DNA of 64,000 nt from Helicobacter cynogastricus (GTDB lineage Bacteria; Campylobacterota; Campylobacteria; Campylobacterales; Helicobacteraceae), in the NCBI RefSeq assembly GCF_900197855.1, contig NZ_FZMQ01000011.1:1-64000 (forward strand). Direction: 5' to 3'. Under the pieces are notes generated by a model, which saw only the letters and a program-made list of their open reading frames with translations, did not search any database and had not been told where the DNA came from. Numbering within the stretch: the first letter of the stretch is position 1; each line of letters opens with the position of its first letter. The position numbers and the translations under genes are program-made. Below, piece after piece: positions 8,228 to 25,098 of this stretch.

Positions 8228-8233
8228 AGTATA
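8228..8233 (-). promoter_or_regulatory. extended -10 box for nusA
   Basis: Reads TGCTATACT on the minus strand (hexamer TATACT), 47 nt before the nusA ATG. It lies in the 72-bp gap after the HEPN-like gene, so nusA can be expressed independently of that unit. Confidence 0.5.
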
Positions 8234-8253
8234 GCAAATTAGGGTCGAAAACT

Positions 8254-8937
8254 TTATCTATTACGCACAACAATATTGAGAATCTGAGGACCTTTAGATT
8301 TAAATTTGGTGGGTGTAGGCTTTGGAGGGGTTGGTGTAGGTTTTTGGGGAGCAATCGAGGGTTTTTGAGTGGGTGAGAGTAGTGAGAATGGCGGTTTGAT
8401 CTCATGGCGGACTTGGAGCATGTTTTTGACCAAACTGCTAGGAATGTCTGTTGCCTTCTTATCGATCGCTACACCCAAAATTTGACTTCTTATTAGTTGG
8501 GCTTCTTTTAGGGTGATGGCTCTAGCGTGCACGCCATCATTGCGAATCTTAGCAAATTTCTCAAGTTCATTGGGTAGTTTTTCTAGGGCAAAAGAAGCAC
8601 TAAACATAGGTAATTTTTCTCTTAATTCGTAAAAACAGCAGTGTCTTAAAAGATCTCGGCATGTTTTAAAATCGATGTCTTTTTTGGCAATATTCTTACA
8701 TTTCCATATATCTTCCAGTGTTACTTTTTTATGTTTTAGTGAGCAATCTACATTTAGAATTGACGGATCGATCGCGCCTAAAAACCCGATGAGGTCTTTA
8801 ATCAAAAGATACGACTCTTGCTCTAACATCTTAGAATACTTGACAAGCATGGTACTAAAATCATAAAGAGGGTCTTGTTTATTGGCTTGATATTCCAATT
8901 CGGCGTAAACAATGTTATCCAAACTTTCATAGTGCAA
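8254..8937 (-). CDS. HEPN-like protein of unknown function (227 aa)
   Basis: Not a family I can name. The helical-looking first 160 residues contain RNDGVH at residues 132-137, fitting the R-N-x3-H (Rx4-6H) motif of HEPN ribonuclease or nucleotide-binding domains, preceded by LEKFAKI and followed by a helix (LKEAQLIRSQILG) as is usual for that motif. Residues 182-210 are rich in proline (KPTPTPPKPTPT), then a basic tail. The likely start is TTG at 8937, which nearly abuts the TAG of the preceding gene (8939-8941); no in-frame ATG occurs until residue 30. The two genes are therefore probably co-translated. HEPN domains are frequent in toxin-antitoxin and phage-defence proteins; a role here is inference. 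Confidence 0.65.
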   Translation of the reverse strand: MHYESLDNIVYAELEYQANKQDPLYDFSTMLVKYSKMLEQESYLLIKDLIGFLGAIDPSILNVDCSLKHKKVTLEDIWKCKNIAKKDIDFKTCRDLLRHCCFYELREKLPMFSASFALEKLPNELEKFAKIRNDGVHARAITLKEAQLIRSQILGVAIDKKATDIPSSLVKNMLQVRHEIKPPFSLLSPTQKPSIAPQKPTPTPPKPTPTKFKSKGPQILNIVVRNR

Positions 8938-8938
8938 A

Positions 8939-9526
8939 CTATAAAGCTGATACCCCTAAATTGACATCAATTAAAGATTGTTTGGCGTTTCTAAAATCCT
9001 GAGTTTTAAACACATTGGGATAGAATTTCTCTTGATCTGCAAAATAATCATGGGGTTTTTTCATATTAATTATTAGAGGATAATCGTAATCGTTCCCATA
9101 GAGTCGGAAAGTGTGATCGCCGTAATTGGGCGTGGTAAACTTAGGCAAATGCTCATCACGCACCACAACAAAATTATTGCGCTCCAACTCTCTTAAATCG
9201 GTGATAACAAACCACGCCTCCACATCGTGATTTTTTTCTTTATAGTACTTAGGAGCTCTAGTCTGATCTAAGTTGCTACGCACCGCCTCCACTTTGGCTA
9301 CAAAAAGATTATTCCAATCTGTTAAAAAGAGTTGTAAAAAATCTGTGCTATTCACATTTTTGTAAATATCTTGCAGAGCTTGAGGAAATTTATGTTCCTT
9401 GTCTTTAGACTTGGAGCGGATTTTACCAAAAGCTACCCTCCCATCCTTTTTGAGGATTTCTAAATGTAACTCGATCACATCTTTTTCGTAAAAAGGATTG
9501 TAAAGAAGAAGTAAATTGAAAATCAT
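8939..9526 (-). CDS. unknown protein paired with the HEPN-like gene (195 aa)
   Basis: Starts best at the ATG at 9526 (MIFNLLLLYNPFYEKDVIEL), which has AAGGGCGG seven bases upstream; a TTG 21 nt further up is less likely. The protein has no signal peptide or clear membrane helix despite the Leu-rich start. It shows alternating strand-like segments (LFVAKVEAVRS, VEAWFVITDLREL) and a C-terminal part rich in Tyr, Asp and Asn. The compact beta-rich look could suit a small ligand- or nucleic-acid-binding fold, but I cannot assign one. It lies directly upstream of, and almost touches, the HEPN-like gene, so the pair is probably functional together. Base composition looks more AT-rich than in rpoBC. 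Confidence 0.65.
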   Translation of the reverse strand: MIFNLLLLYNPFYEKDVIELHLEILKKDGRVAFGKIRSKSKDKEHKFPQALQDIYKNVNSTDFLQLFLTDWNNLFVAKVEAVRSNLDQTRAPKYYKEKNHDVEAWFVITDLRELERNNFVVVRDEHLPKFTTPNYGDHTFRLYGNDYDYPLIINMKKPHDYFADQEKFYPNVFKTQDFRNAKQSLIDVNLGVSAL

Positions 9527-9552
9527 ATCAAAACCGCCCTTCTGCAAGCTAT

Positions 9553-9741
9553 TTAGAAACTCTTGATATTACTAGAATTGCGTTGTGAAACCACTTTTAA
9601 TAGTGAAAAATCCACCTTTCTGATTCCACTTAAGGCTTGCAAGTCTCGCGCAAAATGCATCCGAATTTTGCGTACTTCCTTGAAAGTATCACTAGCGCAC
9701 AGGCAACCTGTGCTTTTATAGAAATCTCCCCTCTCTAACTC
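9553..9741 (-). pseudogene. start-less open frame between rpoBC and the HEPN-like unit
   Basis: Directly after the rpoBC TAA, and in the same frame, 62 further codons stay open until a TAA at 9553-9555. The translation (for example RMHFARDLQALSGIRKVDF near the middle) looks like real protein. The only internal ATG is at 9660, giving 35 residues, with AAGGAAG too far upstream to be a convincing ribosome site. It may be the 3' remnant of a decayed gene that once headed the accessory unit, a short gene with an unusual start, or a readthrough extension of beta-prime. I do not recognise the sequence. Confidence 0.35.
9697..9713. terminator. perfect 7-bp hairpin downstream of rpoBC
   Basis: GCACAGG / CCTGTGC arms separated by three bases. 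It starts 28 nt after the rpoBC stop. On the minus strand (the rpoBC transcript) no U-run follows; the T-run (TTTTAT) follows on the plus strand. It may be a transcript end or processing site; a classical rho-independent terminator in the rpoBC direction is not supported. Confidence 0.35.
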
Positions 9742-18465
<8,724 letters not shown>

Positions 18466-18532
18466 CTAAAATGTCTGCTTTAGCAAATACGCATGAAAAT
18501 CCCCTTATAGCATTTCCCCCTCCACAGACGAC

Positions 18533-18907
18533 TTACTTAATTTCAGCCTTCGCTCCGACTTCTTCGAGTTTCTTTTTGAGGGTTTCGGCCTCCTCTTTGT
18601 TCACACCCTCTTTGAGTACATGAGGAGTTTTTTCTGTGGCTTCTTTAGCTTCTTTAAGGCCTAAGCCGGTGATTTCGCGCACCACTTTAATGACCTTAAT
18701 TTTTTCTGAGCCTGTTTCAGCCAAGATCACACTAAATTCGGTTTTTTCCTCCACCGCTTCAGCAGCCACAGCCCCCCCAGCTCCAGCGACCACGGTGGGT
18801 GCAGCACTCACGCCAAATTTTTCCTCAAATGCTTTGACCAACTCAGAGAGTTCCAAAACGCTCATATTACCAATATGTTCTAAGAGTTCCTCTTTATTAA
18901 TTGCCAT
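18533..18907 (-). CDS. rplL: 50S ribosomal protein L7/L12
   Basis: A 124-residue acidic protein, Ala/Glu/Lys rich, with the N-terminal dimerisation region, a flexible Ala-rich hinge ([11 protein letters not shown]) and the globular C-terminal domain ([22 protein letters not shown]). It forms the ribosome stalk that recruits and activates GTPase factors such as EF-Tu. It follows rplJ by 9 bp; L10 and L7/L12 are normally made from one message. Length and motifs are normal for the family. Confidence 0.97.
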   Translation of the reverse strand: MAINKEELLEHIGNMSVLELSELVKAFEEKFGVSAAPTVVAGAGGAVAAEAVEEKTEFSVILAETGSEKIKVIKVVREITGLGLKEAKEATEKTPHVLKEGVNKEEAETLKKKLEEVGAKAEIK

Positions 18908-18916
18908 GCTAATCCT

Positions 18917-19399
18917 TTATGCCTCTTCTTTTGACTTTTTCAAATTGTCTAAACCTGTAACAAAATAACGCGCTGGCGCACTCCAGACAGAGAGCAACAT
19001 GCCAATGAGCTCTTGTTTGCTGGGCAGTTTAGAGATTGCCTCAATATGCGCGCTGTCTACGGCTTGTTTTTCATACAACCCCGACTTGACGCGAAAATGA
19101 TCCTTATGATCCTTAGCAAAACCCATGACCAGCTTTGAGAGGGCGATTTGATCGCCACCCCACACAAATAAATTGGTTTCCTTGAGTTCAAGGGTGGGTA
19201 ATTGCGCCCCTTTAAGCGCGAGACTTGCTAGCGTGTTTTTAATCACCTGCACCTGAATATCTTGGGCGCGCGCACTATTGCGCAATTTTTCCAAATTTTT
19301 CACGCTCAAACCCTTATAATCGCATACGACTAGGGCTTCCATGCCATTAAAGGCACTCCTGAGCGTAGCGACCAAGCTCTGCTTTTGTTCCTTATTCAT
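18917..19399 (-). CDS. rplJ: 50S ribosomal protein L10
   Basis: A 160-residue protein beginning [17 protein letters not shown], with the L10 core [16 protein letters not shown] and [11 protein letters not shown]10 anchors L7/L12 dimers to 23S rRNA to form the stalk. An 86-bp gap separates it from rplA upstream; in other bacteria this leader is where L10 binds its own message, but I did not identify a structure here. It has a GGAGGAAG ribosome site upstream of the ATG. Confidence 0.97.
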   Translation of the reverse strand: MNKEQKQSLVATLRSAFNGMEALVVCDYKGLSVKNLEKLRNSARAQDIQVQVIKNTLASLALKGAQLPTLELKETNLFVWGGDQIALSKLVMGFAKDHKDHFRVKSGLYEKQAVDSAHIEAISKLPSKQELIGMLLSVWSAPARYFVTGLDNLKKSKEEA

Positions 19400-19485
19400 G
19401 CTTCCTCCTTTCCGACTCCAACTTCCACAAGGCTACTCTCAAAGTAATTCAAGCCAATGCCCTTGTTTCTTTAGTCTAAGATCAA

Positions 19486-20187
19486 CTATTTGACATCCAT
19501 AAGTTCTTGGGCGTTGAGGCGCACACCCGGAGACATGGTCAAAGACACCACGCTATTGCGGATATATTTCCCTTTAGAAGTGCTAGGTTTGAGTTTGTTT
19601 ACCGCGCGCACGAGCTCTAGCATGTTTTCTTTAATCTGGCTAACCTCAAAGCTCACCTTGCCTACGGGTGCGTGTAAATTCCCCTTTTTATCCACGCGGA
19701 AATTCACTTGTCCGCTTTTAGCATTGCTCACAGCCTTTTTAATATCCATCGTAACCGTGCCGGTTTTGGGGTTGGGCATAAGTCCTTTAGGTCCTAGAAT
19801 ACGCCCCACTTTGCCCACAACCGCCATCATGTCTGGGGTGGCAATGACCATGTCAAAATTAGTGTTCCCATTTTTGATCTCTTCGGCTAAGTCCTCTCCG
19901 CCGACCACATCCGCACCCGCCTCTCTAGCTTCATCTAGTTTAATATCTTTAGCAAAGACGGCGACACGCACTTTTTTACCCGTACCATGGGGTAAAACCA
20001 CCGCTCCGCGCACCATTTGATCGGCATGTCTTGGGTCTACACCCAAGCGTAGAGCCACCTCCACCGTTTCATCAAACTTAGCAGAAGCTAGGGTTTTCAC
20101 CACACCCACACCCTCTTCCAAGCTGTAGACCTTTTCTTTTTCAAACTTATCGGCTAATTTTTCTAGTCGTTTTGCTGTCTTTGCCAT
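19486..20187 (-). CDS. rplA: 50S ribosomal protein L1
   Basis: A 233-residue protein with the L1 signature around [15 protein letters not shown] and the [15 protein letters not shown] region. L1 binds 23S rRNA at the L1 stalk, helps release deacylated tRNA and often represses its own operon. It follows rplK by 2 bp, the standard L11-L1 pairing. Length matches the family. Confidence 0.97.
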   Translation of the reverse strand: MAKTAKRLEKLADKFEKEKVYSLEEGVGVVKTLASAKFDETVEVALRLGVDPRHADQMVRGAVVLPHGTGKKVRVAVFAKDIKLDEAREAGADVVGGEDLAEEIKNGNTNFDMVIATPDMMAVVGKVGRILGPKGLMPNPKTGTVTMDIKKAVSNAKSGQVNFRVDKKGNLHAPVGKVSFEVSQIKENMLELVRAVNKLKPSTSKGKYIRNSVVSLTMSPGVRLNAQELMDVK

Positions 20188-20189
20188 CT

Positions 20190-20615
20190 CTATCCTTCTA
20201 CTTCAATGCCCATGCTTTTTGCGCTACCCATTACAATGCGCTTAGCCGCCTCTAGGTCTGTGGTGTTAAGATCTTCTAATTTGTTCTTGGCGATCTCTTC
20301 TACTTGGGCTAAAGTGAGTTTGCCCACTTTATTTTTTAGAGGGTTGTCCGCTCCCTTAGCCACCCCACTCGCCTTTTTGATGAGATCGGTCATGGGGGGC
20401 TTTTTAGTCACAAAAGTAAAGCTTTTATCCTGATAGACCGTGATGATCACGGGGATATTAAAGCTACCCATATCCTTTGTTCTCTCATTAAAGGCCTTGC
20501 AAAATTCCATGATATTAACCCCCCTTTGCCCCAAAGCAGGGCCCACGGGTGGGGAAGGATTTGCCTTCCCCGCCGGAATTTGCAATTTAATTTCGCCGAC
20601 AACTTTCTTTGCCAT
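20190..20615 (-). CDS. rplK: 50S ribosomal protein L11
   Basis: A 141-residue protein with the N-terminal Pro-rich domain ([20 protein letters not shown]) and a C-terminal rRNA-binding domain. L11 supports factor binding at the GTPase centre and is required for RelA activation in bacteria that have it. It starts 9 bp after nusG in the usual secE-nusG-rplK-rplA order. Confidence 0.97.
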   Translation of the reverse strand: MAKKVVGEIKLQIPAGKANPSPPVGPALGQRGVNIMEFCKAFNERTKDMGSFNIPVIITVYQDKSFTFVTKKPPMTDLIKKASGVAKGADNPLKNKVGKLTLAQVEEIAKNKLEDLNTTDLEAAKRIVMGSAKSMGIEVEG

Positions 20616-20624
20616 ACATGCTCC

Positions 20625-21152
20625 TTAAATGATTTTTTCTACTTGAGAATAGAGAATCTCAATCAAAGTATTGCGCCCAAAGATGGAGACATTCAACTTT
20701 AGCTTGCGGTGTTGCACATCGTATTCTTCCACAGTAGCAGTGAAGTTAGCAAAGGGTCCCTCAATGATACGCACCACTTCGCCTTTTTCGTAGTAAATCT
20801 TAGGTTTAGGGGCTGCCCGATTGGTCATTTTCTCCAAAATATTGCCAATATCCGCATCGCTTAGTGGGGTGGGCTTTTTGCTCTCTCCGATGAAGCGACT
20901 AACCCGGGGCAGAGATTGGATTTTATGCCAAAGCACCGTGTCTAAATCCACTTTGATAAAGACATACCCGGGGTAGAGACTGCGCTCAGTTACCTTATTC
21001 TTGCTCTTTTTAGAGAGTTCAATCACATCCTCAGTGGGCACGATGACCTCTTGCACGCGATCGCTGATATTATTCTCTCTAACCATGTTTTCAATGGCCT
21101 TTTTGACCGCCTGCTCACTGCCAGAGTAAGTTTGAATTGCATACCATTCCAT
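20625..21152 (-). CDS. nusG: transcription elongation factor NusG
   Basis: A 175-residue protein with the NGN domain at the start (EWYAIQTYSGSEQAVK), the YPGYVFIKVDLD motif that contacts the polymerase clamp, and a C-terminal KOW domain (YEKGEVVRIIEGPFANFTA). NusG links RNA polymerase to Rho or to the ribosome. It lies 8 bp after secE and 9 bp before rplK. Confidence 0.97.
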   Translation of the reverse strand: MEWYAIQTYSGSEQAVKKAIENMVRENNISDRVQEVIVPTEDVIELSKKSKNKVTERSLYPGYVFIKVDLDTVLWHKIQSLPRVSRFIGESKKPTPLSDADIGNILEKMTNRAAPKPKIYYEKGEVVRIIEGPFANFTATVEEYDVQHRKLKLNVSIFGRNTLIEILYSQVEKII

Positions 21153-21160
21153 AAGACCTC

Positions 21161-21340
21161 CTAGAGAATGCTAGCAACAAAAGACGACAAAACAAAATCA
21201 ATCAAAGCTAAGAATAGAGTGATGATGCTCACCACAATCACCACAGACACAAGGGCGTTACGAATCTGCTCCTTGAGTGGGAAGATCACCTTTGATAGCT
21301 CTTCTTTTGTCAATCTGTACTGGGATAACCACTTTTTCAT
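21161..21340 (-). CDS. secE: preprotein translocase subunit SecE
   Basis: A 59-residue protein starting at the ATG at 21340 (MKKWLSQYRLTKEEL). It has an amphipathic N-terminal helix, the conserved KVIFPLKEQI segment and a single C-terminal membrane helix (NALVSVVIVVSIITLFLALI). SecE clamps SecY in the Sec channel. A longer reading through the tRNA-Trp upstream is open but not credible, because the frame would translate the tRNA gene. It follows the tRNA by 22 bp, in the usual rpmG-trnW-secE-nusG order. Confidence 0.95.
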   Translation of the reverse strand: MKKWLSQYRLTKEELSKVIFPLKEQIRNALVSVVIVVSIITLFLALIDFVLSSFVASIL

Positions 21341-21362
21341 TCTACCAACTTTCTCTTGCCAC

Positions 21363-21438
21363 TGGCAGGTCAGGAGGGACTCGAACCCCCAACAATCGGT
21401 TTTGGAGACCGGCGCTCTACCATTGGAGCTACTGACCT
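21363..21438 (-). tRNA. tRNA-Trp (CCA anticodon)
   Basis: 76 nt including an encoded 3' CCA. Acceptor stem AGGTCAG/CTGACCT, anticodon loop CTCCAAA giving CCA, and T arm GGGGGTTCGAGTCCC. It is located between rpmG and secE, the common bacterial position. Confidence 0.97.
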
Positions 21439-21459
21439 CTGACCCCCTCCCACGCACCC

Positions 21460-21618
21460 CTAGCTTTTGAGCTTGACCTCTTTATGCATGGTGCGCTTAT
21501 TATCCCTAGGGCAAAACTTCCTGAGCTCCAGTTTTTCCGTGTTTGTCTTGGCGTTTTTGGTTGTGCTATAATTGATCTCGGCACAATCCGCACATTTCAG
21601 ACCAACTTTAACTTTCAT
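21460..21618 (-). CDS. rpmG: 50S ribosomal protein L33
   Basis: A 52-residue basic protein starting [19 protein letters not shown] and ending MHKEVKLKS, almost the same as H. pylori L33 as I remember it. It keeps the first CxxC (CADC) and one cysteine (FCPRDNK) of the second zinc knuckle. It lies between tuf (13 bp upstream) and tRNA-Trp (21 bp downstream), as is usual. Confidence 0.95.
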   Translation of the reverse strand: MKVKVGLKCADCAEINYSTTKNAKTNTEKLELRKFCPRDNKRTMHKEVKLKS

Positions 21619-21631
21619 CCCTCTATCCTAT

Positions 21632-22831
21632 TTATTCAAGGATTTTAGTTACCACGCCCGCACCCACGGTTTTACCGCCTTCACGGATGGCAAATTTCGT
21701 ACCCACTTCCAAAGCGATAGAGCTAATGAGCTCAACTACAATTTTAGTGTTATCTCCGGGCATGATCATCTCAGTGCCCTCAGGCAGAGTGATAGAACCG
21801 GTTACATCGGTGGTGCGCACATAGAATTGAGGACGATAGCCATTGAAGAAAGGAGTATGGCGACCACCTTCCTCTTTGGAGAGTACATACACTTCGCCCT
21901 CAAATTTCTTATGAGGAGTGATGGAGCCGGGTTTACAAAGCACCATACCACGGAAGACATCCTCTTTCTTCGTGCCACGCAAGAGCACACCTACATTATC
22001 CCCTGCTTCGCCCTTATCAAGCTCTTTGCGGAACATTTCTACACCGGTAACCGTGGTCTTTTGGGTATCTTTAATACCCACAATCTCCACTTCATCCCCG
22101 ATTTTCACCACGCCCCGTTCAATTCTACCGGTGACCACGGTGCCACGCCCAGCGATGGAGAAGACATCCTCTACAGGCATCAAGAAAGCTTTTTCCGTGT
22201 CGCGCTCAGGAGTGGGCACATAGCCATCCACTTGCGCCATCAAATCCAAAACTTTTTGTCCCCATTCGCCAATATTGCCACTTTTGGCTTCTTCTAAGGC
22301 TTTAAGCGCAGATCCGGCAATAATAGGGGTGTCGTCTCCGGGGAAATCATAGGCACTCAAGAGTTCGCGCACTTCCATTTCTACGAGGTCTAAAAGTTCT
22401 TGATCGTCCACCATGTCCTGCTTGTTCAAGAACACCACGATATGAGGAACGCCCACTTGGCGCGCGAGCAGGATATGTTCACGAGTTTGAGGCATAGGGC
22501 CATCAGCAGCAGATACAACTAGAATTGCGCCATCCATTTGGGCTGCACCGGTGATCATATTCTTAACATAGTCGGCGTGTCCGGGGCAATCTACATGCGC
22601 GTAGTGGCGGTTTTCTGTGGAATATTCAATGTGAGAGGTCGCAATGGTGATCCCTCTTTCTTTTTCTTCGGGGGCGTTGTCAATATTATCATAATCTTTG
22701 AGTTCGGCTAAACCTTTTAAGGATAGCACGGCAGAAATCGCTGCACTCAAAGTGGTTTTTCCATGGTCAACATGCCCAATGGTACCCACATTGACATGGG
22801 GTTTGTTTCTCTCAAACTTTGCTTTTGCCAT
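21632..22831 (-). CDS. tuf: elongation factor Tu
   Basis: A 399-residue GTPase that delivers aminoacyl-tRNA to the ribosome. G1 is GHVDHGKT at residues 19-26; G3 is [13 protein letters not shown]4 is NKQD. Domains II and III follow, ending in [10 protein letters not shown]. It is the only tuf copy in the window, lies after four tRNA genes and precedes rpmG, so tRNA and EF-Tu are probably co-transcribed from the consensus promoter at 23221-23250. Confidence 0.98.
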   Translation of the reverse strand: MAKAKFERNKPHVNVGTIGHVDHGKTTLSAAISAVLSLKGLAELKDYDNIDNAPEEKERGITIATSHIEYSTENRHYAHVDCPGHADYVKNMITGAAQMDGAILVVSAADGPMPQTREHILLARQVGVPHIVVFLNKQDMVDDQELLDLVEMEVRELLSAYDFPGDDTPIIAGSALKALEEAKSGNIGEWGQKVLDLMAQVDGYVPTPERDTEKAFLMPVEDVFSIAGRGTVVTGRIERGVVKIGDEVEIVGIKDTQKTTVTGVEMFRKELDKGEAGDNVGVLLRGTKKEDVFRGMVLCKPGSITPHKKFEGEVYVLSKEEGGRHTPFFNGYRPQFYVRTTDVTGSITLPEGTEMIMPGDNTKIVVELISSIALEVGTKFAIREGGKTVGAGVVTKILE

Positions 22832-22880
22832 TTGTGCTCCTGATACTTAAAATTTTAAAACCTATTAGGGATAGCTACAC

Positions 22881-22955
22881 TGGAGCCCATAAGCGGAATT
22901 GAACCGCCGACCTCTTCCTTACCAAGGAAGTGCTCTGCCCCTGAGCTATATGGGC
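22881..22955 (-). tRNA. tRNA-Thr (GGT anticodon)
   Basis: 75 nt with encoded CCA. Acceptor stem GCCCATA/TATGGGC, anticodon stem CTTCC/GGAAG around loop TTGGTAA. It is the fourth tRNA of the cluster and the nearest to tuf. Confidence 0.96.
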
Positions 22956-22960
22956 ACCCT

Positions 22961-23037
22961 TGGAGCGGGAAACGGGACTCGAACCCGCGACCCTCAGCTT
23001 GGAAGGCTGATGCTCTAGCCAACTGAGCTATTCCCGC
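22961..23037 (-). tRNA. tRNA-Gly (TCC anticodon)
   Basis: 77 nt with encoded CCA. Acceptor stem begins GCGGGAA; anticodon loop TTCCAAG gives TCC; T arm GCGGGTTCGAGTCCCG. It is separated from tRNA-Thr by 5 bp. Confidence 0.96.
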
Positions 23038-23039
23038 GC

Positions 23040-23125
<86 letters not shown>

Positions 23126-23128
23126 TAA

Positions 23129-23204
23129 TGGAGCTGGCTAAGGGACTTGAACCCCCAACCTGCTGCTTACAAGGCAGCTGCTCTACCAATTGAGCTAAGC
23201 CAGC
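23129..23204 (-). tRNA. tRNA-Thr (TGT anticodon)
   Basis: 76 nt with encoded CCA. Acceptor stem GCTGGCT/AGCCAGC; anticodon stem GCTGC/GCAGC around loop CTTGTAA. It is first of the tRNA cluster, 16 bp after the -10 box. Confidence 0.96.
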
Positions 23205-23220
23205 ACTAACACAAATTTTA

Positions 23221-23250
23221 ATTATAGCACTTTTTGCCCCTCCCTGTCAA
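23221..23250 (-). promoter_or_regulatory. consensus promoter of the tRNA-tuf-secE-rpoBC block
   Basis: On the minus strand TTGACA (23250-23245) and TATAAT (23226-23221) are both perfect, with an 18-bp spacer. A full -35 is rare in Helicobacter and suggests very strong expression, fitting the tRNA and tuf genes downstream. The -35 starts 4 bp after the mtnN stop codon. Confidence 0.85.
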
Positions 23251-23253
23251 GAG

Positions 23254-23952
23254 CTACGCACTGAGCTTTTCGAGCATGGCGACCACAAAGCGCGCGCTGG
23301 TGTGTGCGGCTTGATCTAAGAAACGATCAAAATCCTGCGGAGCGTCCCCATTAGCACCATCGCTCACACTGCGCAATACGCAAAAGGGCACTCCAAAATT
23401 ATGACACACAAACCCCACACTCGCCCCCTCCATTTCCACCACATCCGCTCCAAAATCGCGCACTAATTCTGCCTTGCGCTCTTTAGAACTTACGAATTGA
23501 TCGCAGGTGGCAATGACCCCACTTTTAAGCTCTATGCCCAAATCATGCGCCACGCTCTGGGCAAGAGCGTTCAAGTTAGAATCGCTGTGCACAAAGACCG
23601 CGCTCTCAGGAATAAAGCCTAGAGGGTGTCCAAAGGGTGAGAGATCGACATCAGCTTGGCAGAGTTTGCTCGCTAGCAAGAGATCATTCACCTGCAAAGA
23701 GGAATTAAGCCCCCCAGCCACCCCGCTAAAAATGAGAGATTGCACCCCATAGCGCAAGCACATGGTGGCTGCTGTTGTGGCGGCATGCACCTTGCCTATC
23801 TTGCTATAGGCTAGAATGATACGCGCGCCCTTAAAGGGAATGCTATAAAAGATATTACCTCCAATGGTCTCCTGTGTGTGTGCGCCTAAGAGTTTTAAAA
23901 AAGGGGCGATCTCCTCAGACATCGCACCCATTACACCGATAGTTTTTTCCAT
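23254..23952 (-). CDS. mtnN: 5'-methylthioadenosine/S-adenosylhomocysteine nucleosidase
   Basis: A 232-residue enzyme starting MEKTIGVMGAMSEEIAPFL at the ATG at 23952; a longer frame adds 16 residues but lacks support. It cleaves MTA and SAH. In Helicobacter the enzyme also hydrolyses 6-amino-6-deoxyfutalosine in menaquinone synthesis, which makes it essential in H. pylori. The nucleosidase signature VEMEGASVGFVCHNFGVPF and the final SDGANGDAP are present. It is transcribed divergently from ribBA, with an extended -10 box 26 nt upstream. Confidence 0.95.
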   Translation of the reverse strand: MEKTIGVMGAMSEEIAPFLKLLGAHTQETIGGNIFYSIPFKGARIILAYSKIGKVHAATTAATMCLRYGVQSLIFSGVAGGLNSSLQVNDLLLASKLCQADVDLSPFGHPLGFIPESAVFVHSDSNLNALAQSVAHDLGIELKSGVIATCDQFVSSKERKAELVRDFGADVVEMEGASVGFVCHNFGVPFCVLRSVSDGANGDAPQDFDRFLDQAAHTSARFVVAMLEKLSA

Positions 23953-23977
23953 GTGTGAATCCTTATACAAAGGCGCG

Positions 23978-23983
23978 ATTCTA
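23978..23983 (-). promoter_or_regulatory. extended -10 box for mtnN
   Basis: Reads TGCTAGAAT on the minus strand, 26 nt before the mtnN ATG. Confidence 0.45.
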
Positions 23984-24023
23984 GCATGGTTTTTTAACAT
24001 TCGGTGTTGTTTTCATTTTGTGC

Positions 24024-24029
24024 TACAAT
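24024..24029 (+). promoter_or_regulatory. extended -10 box for ribBA
   Basis: TGTGCTACAAT contains a TG extension and the hexamer TACAAT, 27 nt before the ribBA start. No FMN riboswitch fold is seen in the short leader. Confidence 0.5.
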
Positions 24030-24055
24030 GGCGCGATCAATTAAAAGGGATGACT

Positions 24056-25084
24056 ATGCAGAGTGCGCTAAAAAGAGTACAGGAGGCGATTGAGGCCATC
24101 CAAAAGGGCGAACTCATTATTTTGATGGACGATGAGGATCGCGAAAACGAGGGGGATCTGGTAATGGCAGGAGAATTTAGCCACCCAGATAAGATTAATT
24201 TCATGGCCAAACATGCGCGCGGACTGATCTGTGTGTCGCTCACTAAGGAGCTTGCCCGCCGCTTTGATTTGCAACCTATGGTGTCTTACAATGACTCCAA
24301 ACATGAAACAGCTTTCACGGTTTCCATAGATGCGCGCCAAGCCAAGACAGGTATTTCTGCCTATGAGCGATCTTTGACGATTGAATTACTATGCGATGAA
24401 AAGACCAGTGCACAAGATTTTGTGCGCCCGGGGCATATTTTCCCCCTTGTGGCTAAAGATGAGGGCGTTTTAGTGCGCACTGGACATACAGAGGCAAGCG
24501 TAGATCTATGCAAAATGGCGGGATTAAAACCAGTGGGTGTAATTTGTGAGATCATGAAAGAGGATGGCTCAATGGCCAAGCGGGGGGATAAATTTTTGCT
24601 AGACTTTGCCCAAGAACATGGGCTTAAAATTTTGTATGTCTCAGATTTAGTGAGTTATCGCCTCCAAACAGAAAATCTCGTGCATTTGGTCTACAGCGCA
24701 CCCGCGTGTTTTATGGATTACCATTGCACTTACATTAAGCTTGTGGATCATCTCCAACGCGAACACCATGTTTATCAATTTGGCAACCCATCCGTGCCTT
24801 TAGTGCGCTTCCATGTGGTGCAAAACGATCACGCTCTCTTGAGCCAACCCGAACAATATAACTTTTTCTTAAAAACTCTGCAGACATTGCATTCCCAAGG
24901 AGGTTATCTAGTGTGCATTAACCCTCAAGCTAAGACAGATACCATGAAAAGCTTTGGAGTGGGGGCACTAATTTTAAAGAGTTTAGATATTCAAGATTTT
25001 AAGCTCATCACCACTCAGGACAACCCCGAATATACAGCTTTGAGGGGTTTTGGTTTGAATCTGCTAGAAACCTTGCAACCCTAG
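24056..25084 (+). CDS. ribBA: 3,4-dihydroxy-2-butanone 4-phosphate synthase with degenerate RibA-like domain
   Basis: A 342-residue bifunctional-type protein of riboflavin synthesis. The N-terminal RibB domain is complete: the acidic loop DDEDRENEGDL, ARGLICVSLT and RTGHTEASVDL, all needed to convert ribulose 5-phosphate to dihydroxybutanone phosphate. The C-terminal ~140 residues align in place with GTP cyclohydrolase II, but the three zinc cysteines of the GECLTGD-type loop and the catalytic RGxEGRG are missing, so this half is probably not an active RibA. A similar fusion is known from H. pylori. The start at 24056 is preferred because AAAGGG lies 7 nt upstream, whereas the ATG at 24050 touches it. 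Confidence 0.9.
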   Translation: MQSALKRVQEAIEAIQKGELIILMDDEDRENEGDLVMAGEFSHPDKINFMAKHARGLICVSLTKELARRFDLQPMVSYNDSKHETAFTVSIDARQAKTGISAYERSLTIELLCDEKTSAQDFVRPGHIFPLVAKDEGVLVRTGHTEASVDLCKMAGLKPVGVICEIMKEDGSMAKRGDKFLLDFAQEHGLKILYVSDLVSYRLQTENLVHLVYSAPACFMDYHCTYIKLVDHLQREHHVYQFGNPSVPLVRFHVVQNDHALLSQPEQYNFFLKTLQTLHSQGGYLVCINPQAKTDTMKSFGVGALILKSLDIQDFKLITTQDNPEYTALRGFGLNLLETLQP

Positions 25085-25098
25085 CACTTGCAACCCCT

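Noticed and set aside
8331-8400. Proline-threonine repeats in the HEPN-like gene as a tandem repeat locus
   Set aside because: The DNA copies are imperfect and short; this is low-complexity coding sequence, not a clear tandem repeat.
9697-9713. Rho-independent terminator of rpoBC
   Set aside because: The hairpin is not followed by a U-run in the rpoBC direction; listed only as a hairpin with low confidence.
21341-21457. N-terminal extension of secE
   Set aside because: The added frame translates the tRNA-Trp gene; the short 59-residue form matches SecE.
23864-24055. N-terminal extension of ribBA by 64 residues
   Set aside because: It runs backward through the mtnN start region, has no family similarity, and a good ribosome site and -10 box support the ATG at 24056.
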